A stretch of 64,000 bases of DNA from Polydactylus sextarius (lineage: Eukaryota; Chordata; Actinopteri; Polynemidae): contig CM028913.1 in assembly GCA_016801845.1 (NCBI GenBank), positions 23,650,065-23,714,064 on the forward strand, in the 5' to 3' direction. The notes under the pieces were generated by a model. The model had not been told where the DNA came from. It ran no database searches and saw nothing but the letters and a program-made list of their open reading frames with translations. The position numbers and the translations under genes are program-made. Position 1 is the stretch's first letter. The number at the start of each line of letters is the position of its first letter. This document shows, piece by piece, positions 13,244 through 26,146 of this stretch.

Positions 13244-14262
13244 CGCTGAGCGCACGAATCAAACCATCAAATCATCAAAACATCAAATCTGAGAGTAAAA
13301 CAAATCAACATCACGACAGCTTGAGATTTTTTTTTTTCTTACTACTACAAGCAAGAAACGTTAGTGACAAACGAAGCTTGATGCAGAAATAAACGACATT
13401 CTTATCTGATGAAAAAACAAAACAATGAGACTATAAACAAGCGCTCACAAAGCAGGAACAGTAAGTGGACAGTCGGTCAATGGGCCGATTCACCAACAGC
13501 AAACGTCCCTCATTTCCATTAAAGCAGCAACAAGCAACAAGCAACACAGACTCACAAAGGAATTGTTCTACCAACAGAAATTAACTACAGACAACTACTG
13601 GTAGTTTACAACAGAATATGATTCGATTTTGTTTTCTTTGCTGCAAAGAAACAACCAGAAATATTTGGTTGTTTTCGAAATACATCATGTGCTGCAGCAA
13701 ACACACCCACACAACTATGTCTGGGCAGTGGGCACATGACGATTCATATGGTAATGAAATGTCTGATTTGTTTGTTTGTTTTGTTTTATTTTAGTTTCAC
13801 AACATTGCAACAGTTCCTGTGTCTGTGACTGCTTACCTGAGCCAGACTTTGCATTGGCCACAGTCATGTTTATTATTCCTTTCTCTCTTTCTCTCTCTGA
13901 TTTTCTCTCTCGGAGACGCTGAAACTCTCTAAACACGTTTACAGAAACCAGAGCAACATGGAGGAGGGGGGCTGCGAAGGGTAAGGAAACCTTGCTCGAG
14001 TCAGTTAAAAAAAAAATAAATAAAAAACATTCACCAAAGATCACCACATAACACAACACAACACAACAAGCCGTGACAGACAAAATAAAGAAGCAAATAA
14101 ACACTTTTACAGAAACTTATTATTAATAATAAAGAGACCAAGCTTTTGACATGATATACGTGTGTTAGCACAGCCAGCAACTTGTGAAATAAGAGAGTGA
14201 CAAAGGAGGCTATTGAATGACAAATAGATGAGTCTCTAGTCTTTCTGGCTAAAGCTTGTGCC

Positions 14263-14263
14263 A

Positions 14264-14307
<44 letters not shown>

Positions 14308-14326
14308 GAGAGAGAGAGAGAGAGAG
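14263..14326. repeat. (CA)n followed by (GA)n microsatellite
   Basis: About 20 CA repeats (to about 14303) joined to about 10 GA repeats, in the intron between the 5' untranslated exons of pals2. Confidence 0.95.
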
Positions 14327-14557
14327 GCCTCTGGGGAGTCTCAGTGCAAACATGCTGTCCCAACAGAGCGAAGGCGAAAACAGATCTACCAGCGCTTTAA
14401 TACCTTCACTGTACGTGCCCCATTTAAATGTAAATCACGATCTGTATAAATATCATAAATTGAGCATAATAATCCACACACACACACAGTGTCAACAAAG
14501 ACAAGACAGAGACAACAACAACAACAACAACAACAAAAAATCAAAGAATAAACTCAC

Positions 14558-14642
14558 CTACAAACTGTGATCAAATCATCGGTGCAGCACTCCGAGACGG
14601 AGCCACACGTTTTCTACAAAACACTCATCTGGTACCGCTGTG
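14558..14642 (-). other. pals2: Candidate 5' untranslated exon of pals2
   Basis: On the minus strand the segment is bounded by a good acceptor (TCTTTCTGCAG) and a good donor (TTTGTAG then GTGAGT). No frame continues into the ATG exon at 13243, whose own acceptor (GCTCAG) lies two bases before the start codon, so at least one upstream non-coding exon is needed. Transcript data are absent, so this is only a model. Confidence 0.4.
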
Positions 14643-14889
14643 CTGCAGAAAGAAAAAAAAAAATCACATTACTTTACCGTTATCAGATTAACAGCTTCAA
14701 ACCTATTAGTAAAACCGGGCTCGTGCTGATGATGTTAAAGCTCCTCTCTACCCTCAGGGTGCCGTCGTTGCCCAGGACAGGCATTTCCTGTTCATTCAGT
14801 AGCGTTGTGATGTGCAGCCATTCTCATCGTCCAAGTCGATCACATGACCGGCGTCGATTTAAAAGGACTCGTTACTACGACGATTAAGA

Positions 14890-16212
14890 CGGTATCAAGC
14901 TACAGGAGAAGGAGAATATCGTAGCTTCTCTCACCACGTTTTAATAGAAGAAGAAGAAGATTTGTTGCTGTTTTTAAGACTTAATATAACAAAAAAAAAA
15001 CAACAACATGTTGGAAGATTTAAGCTCTAAATAAAACTTATTTTAACAATTAAACCTGTGTTTGTGTTGATACAGATATTAGGAAGCAAAAAATTCTGAT
15101 TTATAATCAATATATGAACTGATATTCTTCTCTACATGTTGTTATAAGTTGTTGGTTCATGTGTAGCAGAGATTTAAAGTTTAAAGTTTAGGACCTTAAC
15201 ATGTTATATTTACAGTATATACATCTTTTTTTTTTTTTACTTTACGCTCTGTACAAAAAAAAAATCCTGTCAGTGTGTTTCTGTGTAAACTTTCTCACTT
15301 ATTATTATTATTTTTGTGTCATTTTTCACTGATTGAAATACAACAGGTTAAAAAATTAAACATAAACACATATTTCATCAAGTATTTACAGAAGAATAAG
15401 AAGATTTGTTGCCGTTCTGAAGCTGTTTTTAACACTTATATAACAAAAAGGTTAAAAAAAACAATAATATTATTCTTTACAATTAAAATGTAACAATATA
15501 TCTTTAAAATATAACAAATTTAACTCTACATGAAGCTTATTTTTACACTTCCACTTGACAAATAGTGGATGTTTTCTTTCTCATGTCTACGCAGATTTTA
15601 AAGAGTTAAAAAAATGCTGATTTATAATCAATAGATGAGCTGATTCTTCTCTACAGGTTGTTATAAGTTGTAGTTATAAGTGTAGCGGAGATGAAAATAA
15701 AAAAATGTTGTGTCATTTCCTACTGAGGAAACACTAAACTAGTCAAATAACTGGCATGTTGACACATACATCAATCAGTAAATATAAGCTAAATATTATA
15801 TATGTTTTACTACTTTTAATATTAGCTGATAAAACCAGATAACATGTTCTGATTTATAAAAGCTAAACTAGCTTTGTGCATACTTGTATATCATATTGTG
15901 TATGTAAGTTAGTCCAGTGATAGATATTTGTAATTTTTCAATCAAAAATAGCAAAAAAGTGCAAATAGTCTCTGGTTTTAGCTTCACAAAATAGGCGATT
16001 TATAGTTTTTATTTGTTATATATCATTGTAAACTGAATGTTTTTGGAAATTTGACATAATAGACGTAAATTAAAACCTTAACTTTGACTTTTAGTTTCAT
16101 TATGAAACTGTGTTTTAGGAGAGAGAGAATCTAAAACAGCTACAACATGTGAGAGACAAGTTATTTAAACTCTCCAGACATTAAAAGGCTTGTTCACACA
16201 CACACACACGCG

Positions 16213-16277
<65 letters not shown>

Positions 16278-18133
16278 CAGGAAGGACACACACACACTCT
16301 ACTATCGGTTCGTAACGAGTTAAACAACCAAATTAAAATAAATTACAACGTTCAAGGAAACTTGTAAACACAACCCAACCCAAAACCAGAATAATCTGGA
16401 ATCAAACACGTTGGTTGTAACATTTACTGTCACGCTGCACGCGCATTGGAGGCACGTGTATCCACCTCTAACACGAGCTAAAGCGACAATTAGCTACCAA
16501 ACAGTTAAATTAGCAGAGATAAACATCGATTTAAGTGGCAACACATAAGAATTACACTTTAATTAAAGTGCGTTAAAGTGTAGTTAGGTGCTGTCAGGTC
16601 CTCGTTAGTGTTAAATCACAACTGTGCGCGTGTGGGTGACGCGATAGCTTTCGCTAACTAGCGTAGCTAGCTTGTAGCAATGCTAATACGTGCTAGCAGA
16701 ATGAAACACGTTTTATAAAATAATTTATAGTTGGTAAAATTAAGTTAACTTACTTAGGCTGTTTGTTCTATCTCTGTAGCAAAGTGGAGTTGGTTATGTT
16801 TCGCCGTTAGTGGTGATATCATGTAATTTAGCTAGCTAGCTAGCCAAAATGAACCACATGCTATTGCTGTTAGCTAGCTAGCTTAGCGAGCTAGCTGTTA
16901 GCCGGTGTTACAGTGAAACCACGGGGTCCCACAATGAGAGAGAGAGAGAGTGGTTTCACGTTTTCGCTATTAATTAATTAAAATCGAATACTTTACCTAA
17001 TTTAATCCGTATCGTCGGGGTCAGGCGGTAAAACTCCGCTTCATTTCCATAAGTTTCGCAGGTGACTTTTTGCGCAACAAAAACTTGTTAGCGCATTTCC
17101 AATGTGCGCTTCTCTGCGCCTCAAGTCAGTTCAGTTCCCCTCAGTCCAAACACACACACACACATCTTATAACACACACTTAAACACACACACACATACT
17201 GAGACGGACCGTAATCATGACATTCAATGCCCCTGTTTAAGTATATATATATATATATATACAGTGTTAACTCAACCATGTTACAATAATTACTTATAAA
17301 TAAAATTATTTCTAAGGTTTGTTCATGTAAACTGGTTTAATCCAACATTATTCTACCATAAAATCAAAATATGTTTTAAAAAAGCTTGTATTTATTTATA
17401 TTACTGTATTTATTTAGTGTTTTTACATCAAAAACACTAAAATATTCTCCTCTCAATGGTTAAAACAACATTTTCAAGATGTTAAATAGCACATTAGATA
17501 TAAAGACTTACCTCATAGGGAAGGTGAGGTATATACAGTAGATGTAGCTGTAGTTAATAACACCAGAGATATAATCTCCACAACATCTGGGTTGTGAATA
17601 ATAATCTCATTTGTGTCCTTCCTCATCATCATCATCACCATCAGAATAAAAAAGGAACCACAGACTTGAGCAACAACCTGTTCACTAAAAATCTACAACG
17701 TAGCTTCCTCTGCAGAGATTACACCAGATTACAGCCTGTTTTTTTTTATAAACGATGAAGAAAAAAACAGCAGCTCAAAGTGTCATAAAATAAAAATAAA
17801 ATCCCCCCTGTTGTGTTGCATGATTCGCTTTTGATGGATCCAGGTCACTTGATGGGATTAAAGTGTTAATCTGGTTTGAAGCAGGTTGCAGGTACATCTC
17901 ATCAGGTTTGATATAACAAAGCAAAAACACATGCAACACTATGATGTGGTTGATTCATAATTAATTTATATTTGTTTTCCAGAATACCAGCAGCAGAAGT
18001 CGTGAATTATTAATATTATTATCATTATCTTTATAATATCTTTGGCCCCATTCAGAAAATAAAGATGTTTTACTGCCATTCACCAGTAGAGAGCACTGTT
18101 ACACCATTAAGATGATTTTAGTGCAAGATAACG
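14890..18133. other. Upstream region of pals2 and intergenic DNA to npy
   Basis: No coding gene seen. It holds AT-rich DNA, a (CA)n block at 16195-16275, a TAGC-rich palindromic patch near 16835-16905 and short TA/CA repeats near 17150-17260. A second candidate non-coding pals2 exon ends at 16997 (minus-strand donor TTAG then GTAAAG), which would put the pals2 promoter near 17.0-17.1 kb. Confidence 0.45.
16195..16275. repeat. (CA)n microsatellite
   Basis: About 80 bp of CA with two short CG interruptions near its left end. Confidence 0.95.
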
Positions 18134-18139
18134 TTTATT
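18134..18139 (-). terminator. npy: Polyadenylation signal of the npy gene
   Basis: AATAAA on the minus strand, 67 bases beyond the npy stop codon, at the expected place for a short 3' UTR. Confidence 0.6.
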
Positions 18140-18205
18140 TCATGCAACATAAATTCATTTTATGTCAGTAACAAACATGGAGACGCTCCAACAGCAACAT
18201 CGTCA

Positions 18206-19172
<967 letters not shown>

Positions 19173-19287
19173 CACAGCACGGGAACGAATCCTGCATCAC
19201 GGAGGAGGAAATTAAAACATTCGTTATTCATTTAAGAGGCTTAGACAAGAGATTTTCAATCGTAAAATAAAATAAAACAAACTTACA

Positions 19288-19374
19288 TTATAACTTGTCA
19301 CTTTACGCTGCCGCTGGTTTTCTCGCCGGTCGAGGCTCCTCTGTCTGATCCTCCAACTCTGCCACAGTTTTATA
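19288..19374 (-). promoter_or_regulatory. npy: npy TATA box and first (non-coding) exon
   Basis: On the minus strand TATAAAA lies at 19368-19374. About 80 bases downstream a strong donor (ATAAT then GTAAGT, exon end 19287) would splice to the acceptor at 19192 (GATGCAG), just before the coding exon that starts at 19172. NPY genes normally have such a non-coding exon 1. The predicted start of transcription is near 19340. Confidence 0.6.
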
Positions 19375-19399
19375 CAGAGTGTGAGGAGTGAGGAGGGGT

Positions 19400-22300
19400 G
19401 AGGGGGTGATGTTTCACTTTTAGGATTCTCCTGAGAAATATCTGCTGCCTCATTAGTTTTATAATCCTTCAGTGGCAAAGATATAGTGAAATAAACAGTG
19501 ATGATATAATGATATAAGTGGAAAAACAACATGAAAAACAATGTGTTTCTTTTGTTTTACAGCTTCATCATTGTCAAAATGTTGTTATTCCTGATTTAAA
19601 TCAATGCAAATGTATGTTTTTATATCATCATGACCAACAACATTGAATTTTATTCTTAATTTAATATCTTTTCTATATGAAACATAGATGTTTGGAGGTT
19701 TGTGGAAATACTGAAGCAGAAAGGGACCCTATATAGGGACTAAATAGGGACCCTATTCATGCTACTGCTGAAGTCAAGTGATATTTTGAGCTTTATTAGT
19801 GGTTAAAATATGACAATTTAGATACGTTTGGCTGACTGCCCCATTTACTTTCATTGTTAACTATTTGGTTGTGAAAACAAAAGATGGTCAAAATCAATAT
19901 TACTTCAACTAACGTAACATATCTCTTGAGGGGGAGTTTGACTCATATTCGTGGTGAAATAGACTCTTGGTTCAAATTAATCCAGACCATCATGTTAAGT
20001 TTAAATATGAAATACACAAGAGGCGAGGTCAACTTTAAGAAACAGAAACGTTCATTTTTTAAATTACGACCTGAAATATTGTGGGGTTTATGAAGGTTAA
20101 TATAACAGTTGCCTCACATCTTCACCTTAAACACCACAGACTCTGACTCAGACAAAAATAAAAAAAAAAAAGACAATAACTGGACAACTTCAGTTAAATT
20201 ACAGCAGAAGAAAACCACAGAAGAAAAGAACAGAAAAACACATAAACCTCCTTCAAACTTTCATTTCCAGATGATGGAGGGCGCAAAATGCTTCCAGCCT
20301 CTAAACGGTCAGATGACTTTAATGTCAATGATTTTCTTTTCAAGGAGCAGTCAGTCTGAAATACGACGTTTATGATGATGACACACTATGTGAGGACTGA
20401 AGGAAAAAAGCACAAAGCAGAAACTTTCAGACTCGTATCTTTAGATACGACACAAATACGTCTGATTCTTTACGACGTGATTCAAACCTCATTTCACAAG
20501 GAACTGTTAAAAATGTTGAGAAATTATATGAAAAAATTGTGGATCTGCAATAAATATTAAATAGGTTTTTCCCTGATTCTGTACTTTTAGTGTAATCCTG
20601 GTGACAAACTAATAAATAAAACTTCTTTGGTAATAAAGACGTCACACAAAAGGTAATAAAACAAGTTAAATGAAGTTGTTGAAGACAGAAATTACAGCAA
20701 CTGAGAAGTAAGAGGTTTTAAACCAGATGTGCCGTTTGAGCCTTTTTCTAAAAAGTCGAGTGAATCACGGAGTCATTTAGTTGTCACATGTGATAACACG
20801 TCATCTTTCATCCCGTCTCAGCTACGACAAAAAAAAACCAAAAAAAAAACAAAGACAGTTGAATTTAAACGATTAATTCACAACAGGAAGTGATGAACTG
20901 ACGCTTTTATGAGCTTTAAACTGTACATAGATTTAATTTAATAATTAAATTTTCTGCTCTTTACATCTTCTTTGCGCATATGACATTTTTTTTGTAATTT
21001 TATACACAATTTAACTATAAAAAATAACTTTCTAATCTTTTTATATTCATGTTAAAGCTCCTGAAAATGGAGAACAACGTATGAAAATGTAAAACCTAAA
21101 CTGTTAAATTAAATTGAATAAAGCTGTTCTTGTCCATATATTTATGAGCGTATCTGTATTTATCATATTACCTCCGTTAATGTCTTTACAACCAGTTAAT
21201 GAAAACAGCTGTGAGGTTAATGACACAGTTACTGATCTCTTTCTGTTTCTCATTTTTAATTCTCCCAGCAGGATCATTGTGTTTATTCATCAGGAACTAG
21301 ATGGTTTGGTTTCACTAAGTTTATTTTCTATGAGTAATAGTTAGTTTAGTCTTCTTGGGTCAATGTATTCACCACTTTTTACACGTTGTAATGCAGATAA
21401 AAGGATGTACGGGATGAATTTGAGCTATTTTATTTTATTTTACTGCAGTTATACTAGGAATTATGTCACAAAAACATATAAATTTTGTATCTCTTTGCTA
21501 TAAAATATGCTATAAAACAATCAAAACTAGATATTTCACAATAAATTCCACCCAATTAACCAGTTTGACACCACATCCGGGATTTTTGTTTCCATTTTTT
21601 GTGATTGAATAAACAGAAATCATCAAATTTCCTGCATCGTACGCCTAAATATCACATAAACTTGTGAGTTTAACAACAAATATTTGATGAGTTTTACATG
21701 GTATATTCTGTGTTTTTACAGGAAGCTGTTTGAACATTAACGAGCGTCCCCCTCTTCATTTTTCAGTCCGTGTGTGAGATTAAATGACGACACCAACGGG
21801 CACAAACAACATTTAAACACCAGGTCGTGTCGCTGCCCTGCGTGCAGTTTTCTCCTGCTTCATTTCTTTTTTACATTTAGTTAATGTTCCCGTCCGACAC
21901 GACGCTCAGAGTCGATGGAAAAGAACGGTCACTCACGGCGACTGTGTCCATTTGGTTCTGAACTGACACTAACACACTCGTCTCCAGGTGTTTGGAGCTT
22001 TATACTTTTTAATGTTAATAACGATTGACGTCCGTCTCGGTCTGTCGAGGCTGTTTGAGTTGTGAAAACATCGATCGACCTTTTTTACCTTCATGTTTCC
22101 TGTTCACTGACCTATATTTCAACACATGTAAGAGCTCAAGTGAATGTGAGTCACGACTTTTGACCGACATCTTCAAGATGACTTGTTTTCAGAAACGTCC
22201 ACACAAATGTTTTCTTTAGAAAACTTTCTGAGCGACGACGAAGACAAACTGTTCAGTGAATCAGACCATCAGGTGGAAGGTGACGACGCTCAACTGGTGG

Positions 22301-22925
22301 TTTTGCTTGAAAATCACCAATTTTCTTGAGTCTCTATCCTTCTTCTTTGACTCTGCTACAATTTAGAGGTTAAGATTTTTTTTTTTAAGTGGAAAATTTT
22401 AAGTTTTACACAAATATTTCCAACTGCATGCTAATAAAACTCTGGCTATAACCTGAAGTACGATGATAATGAAGATTTGGGTTATTTCTGCTTTTATGTT
22501 CTGTAAAAAAAAATATATTTATATGAACATAAATGCCAATAACAATTGATAAATGTTAATTATAAGCTGATATTGAGCAATAAAATTGGCCAGTTGATAT
22601 AAAAACCAGACTAGTAAATAAGATCAGTTGTTAGAAACAGTTATCTTTGATTTATACCACATATTTAACATATATACGTCTGTATATAATTTAAATTCAT
22701 TCAAAAGTAAGAGACGACACGGAAAAGAACATTTTAAGAAAGCTGGAATAGTTTTGAATAATTTTATTATTTTAATCAATGAAAAAAAATGTTAAAACCG
22801 ATGTTTTTTTTCACTCAACTCAAAAAACATAGTTTACAAATTTCTTACGATGCCTCCTGAAGTTTAAATCATATGAAGAATATGTGAGATTTTATTGTCC
22901 AAAGGGAATTAAAAAGTAAATAATA
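19400..22925. other. Intergenic region npy / malsu1
   Basis: No coding gene is supported. It is AT-rich and contains MITE copy C (19730-20100). The small open frames here lack splice support, family resemblance and codon bias. Confidence 0.55.
19730..20100. mobile_element. Fold-back MITE family, copy C (right arm plus tail)
   Basis: Contains GGGACCCTATTCATGCTACT, TAGATACGTTTGGCTGACTG and the tail AATCCAGACCATCATGTTAA to GTGGGGTTTATGAAGG, matching 1090-1396 of copy A in the same orientation. The left arm is absent. GGGACCCTAT is locally repeated at its left edge. Confidence 0.75.
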
Positions 22926-22928
22926 CCT

Positions 22929-22934
22929 TTTATT
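22929..22934 (-). terminator. malsu1: Polyadenylation signal of malsu1
   Basis: AATAAA on the minus strand about 85 bases past the malsu1 stop codon. Confidence 0.5.
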
Positions 22935-23019
22935 TCTCCTCACAGTGACATGACATGATGACTCCACTGTAACAGTGAAGTAATAAAGTCTGTAAATAAA
23001 GATGATTTGTCTCCTTTTG

Positions 23020-25156
23020 TTACTTTGTGACGTCAATATCGTACACGAAGTCTTCCGGTATCTTTTCAGCAGGAATCATCTTCAGCTGCTCGTCGTAGCT
23101 GCGAAGTGTCCAGAGTTTCTCTAGTTCATAAACGTCTCTCGTCTCCGGCATCATGAAGTGAACGACCATTTTACCTGAGACGAAGACACACAAGGACACT
23201 TGTAACTATAGTAACAAGTGTTTATATAAACAACAATTTAAACACGTTCCGGAGTAACATGAACCCAGAGAATACGCGTCAAACGCCCCCTCAAGATATT
23301 TTACCTTTTATAACAACTGGTGATGAAGGGTGTTCCAGATCAGCAGATTCATCATTTTACTGAAAAACAGGCCATTGTGTCCATGAAGGGTAAGAAAAAT
23401 GATGAATCTGCTGATCTGGAACACCTTTTATCACCAGAAAAACAAAATGATGGACAAGTCTTGTAAAACAGTGTTTTTAATAAACTCTGGGTTCACTTAC
23501 TAAGTTATCAGTACTTCAGTTTATGTGTAGGGACCCTATTCATGCTACTGCTGAAGTGAAGTGATATTTTAATCTTTATTAGTGGTTAAAAAATGACAAT
23601 TTAGATACGTTTGGCTGACTGCCCCATTTACTTTCATTGTTAACTATTTGGTTGTGAAAACAAAAGACGGTCAAACTTGATATTACTTCAACCAACGTAA
23701 CATATCTGTTGAGGGGGAGTTTGACTCGTATTCATGGTGAAATAGACTCTGGTTCATGTTGCTCTGAACCGTCACTTTGAGTCAGGATCTTTACCGAAGT
23801 CAATACACATCCAGTCGTCTGCGTCCTTCCCTTCGATCCTCACATTCGGATCTCCATCTTTCTTCAGAAACTTGTACTAAAGGAAAAGAAGCGTTTGTGT
23901 AAATTCAAAAACAAAACACATTTTAACATCTAACAAAGACAACAACAAAAAAGAAATAAAGCACGTTACCACTTTGATAGCATAAAGCGCCATCGCTCTG
24001 AGGTGTCTCGGTGACACACCACTGGCGACGATGAAGTACTCTGTGTATTTGATGTTGTCTGGGACTTTAATCACACAGATGTCAACAGCGTTTTCCTGAC
24101 GCAGTAAAGCCACTAACACGTCCAGACCAAACGTCTCCGTGGTTCCTGAAAAGAAAAATGTAGAACTAACAAGTTCATTCACTGCTAATTAACACTTTTG
24201 ATTAATTAAAGTAATCATCAGTTTACCTTGTAATGATAATAATTATTAGCTGCAGCTCTAATAAATTCCCCAAAACATCAGAAACGCTCAGAGATGCAAA
24301 CAATGAACTCTTCTAATTATTAATTAATCACCTCATTATTTTCTCATTTAAACTATTAATCACTTTGTGTATAAGTTTAGTTTTCACACAAATTATAGTC
24401 TATATTGGACAAAATTAGCCTAAAATTCAAATAAATATTGAAAAAAGATATATAATAGATGGACAAACAACAAGACTACCAGCTCAAATATGAATTAATA
24501 TAATATTTTGCCCCATTAAAACCATTTCAGTATCAGTCAGATTAGTAAATAATGTATATGATACCAAGATAATCAGTTAAATATAATTTATAGTGATGAA
24601 AACCAATAAATCATCAGATTTCTAGATATAATATGTGATTTTATAAATTATACATTTTATTTTTCAATGTTTACTTGTGAAAAAGTTAATTATAATCACA
24701 TTTAACTTGCTGAAACATCATATTTTAGACATTTTATCTTAACTGAAGTGACAAATACATAAAAAACTAATTATTTTATTGTCATTTAAGTCAAATCTAT
24801 TGATCAGTTTTAAAGTTGATTGTGAACTCACGTGGACTTGGAGCTCTGTTGTAAACGTCCACTTCCTCTTCTTCCTCCGGACACAAATCACCGCTTTTCT
24901 CTGATTCATTATTTTCTCCGTGAATCTCTGAAAACCATCTTTTAGAGTTTATGTCACACGTGAAAACTCGTCTCTGTTGCTGTTCACGTGAGGTTGAAGT
25001 CGATGTAAAACGTCTGAGAGGACACGAGCTGTGACACCGGGATGTTACCGACGTCGGATAAACGCCTCGAAAAACTAAAACACCGGTTTGTTCCGTTAAA
25101 ACGTTTCTTTTAAACACAAACTGTGTCAGTTTGTTACATCTACTAATAAAGTTCAT
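23020..25156 (-). CDS. malsu1: Mitochondrial assembly of ribosomal large subunit protein 1 (RsfS/DUF143 family)
   Basis: Four exons in phase: 24832-25156 (start ATG 25154-25156), 23970-24145, 23795-23876 and 23020-23174 (stop), giving 245 residues. The first exon encodes a basic N-terminus (MNFISRCNKLTQFVFKRN) that fits a mitochondrial presequence, followed by an acidic stretch (PEEEEEVDVYNRAPSPR). The RsfS-like domain covers about residues 110-220 (FGLDVLVALLRQENAVDICV, FIVASGVSPRHLRAMA, DWMCIDFGKMVVHFM) and ends with the family-typical ELEKLW segment. Family role: binds uL14 on the mitochondrial large ribosomal subunit and prevents premature subunit joining during assembly. In human it also lies near NPY. 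The last intron is mostly MITE copy D. An in-frame TTG lies upstream of the ATG, but no better start is seen. Confidence 0.94.
23230..23765. mobile_element. malsu1: Fold-back MITE family, copy D, filling the last malsu1 intron
   Basis: It starts with a degenerate left arm (about 23250-23300), keeps the inner hairpin CAGCAGATTCATCATTTTAC / GATGAATCTGCTGATCTGGA, and has a full right arm (ACTTAGTAAGT complement through GGTGAAATAGACTCTGG). It occupies more than four-fifths of the 620-bp intron 23175-23794. Confidence 0.75.
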
Positions 25157-26096
25157 TATTTTAACTCGTTTTAAACCGTGAATCAACGCAGCTACCAGTA
25201 GCTAGGACAAAAACAGGAAGTAACCGGCGTCCTCGGCTTGTGATTGGTTCGCGCTGACTTCTTCGTTGGTATTTGGAATTTATCCCCGGAAATAAACGAC
25301 GAGCGCCCCCATCGGCCACAAACGGTATTGACCTGAGATGACAGCGTGATGATTTTGCAAACCAGCGGATTTTACTGCGAATTTAACAAGATTAAAGGAT
25401 TATATAACAAATTAATCTGTGAAACAACGTCTCAGTATCAGTTTTATAAATATAACAACTCAGGTGATCTACTTTATATCACAATGTAGAAATAATCTGC
25501 TACACAACTTTATTTAAGTAAATATTAAAGAACTACTTAAAGTACCAAAATTGTTACATATAAAATCCATATTGTTGGATTATAAGTATAACTTTAAAGT
25601 TAAAGCAGGTGAAGTTTACACCATAAAAGTTTAATTACCTGGTTATAAATTATTTACTATAATGTTTCATGTGAAATATAAAGTTACTGGTCTGAATCTA
25701 CAAAAGTATGTAGTATTTGAAATGATCAAATAAGTGCTGTGGAGTAAAAATAAAATATAATTGCTGCAAAGTGGAATCTAAATATGTAAATGACATAAGA
25801 GAGAAAGACAAAGTGACAAATTTAAACACAATTTAAAATTCATTCTTTGTATTTATTTTCTGTAGGAAAAAAATCAGAATGAAAAATCCTAAAATATAAT
25901 ATATTTTTTTTATAAAATACCTTGATGCATATTTTTTTTGTCATTATAAAATTTCAGTTTTCAAGTCATTACTTCCACCTGAGGTTTAAATCGTATTGGT
26001 CAGTATCGTCATCATTGGAATCACAAATTCAAGTATGTAAACGAAAGATTTTGTACAACAGACACAGCAGTGAACAGTTTAGTACATTTTGTTCCC

Positions 26097-26143
<47 letters not shown>

Positions 26144-26146
26144 TCC
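25157..26146. other. malsu1 upstream region and smpd5 3' flank
   Basis: Minus-strand CCAATCAC lies near 25240 upstream of malsu1, as in many TATA-less promoters. The rest is AT-rich with no gene. A minus-strand AATAAA near 25853 and a (TG)n tract (26101-26142) adjoin the smpd5 3' end. Confidence 0.45.
26101..26142. repeat. (TG)n microsatellite
   Basis: About 20 TG repeats five bases beyond the smpd5 stop codon, so they lie within its 3' UTR on the minus strand. Confidence 0.95.
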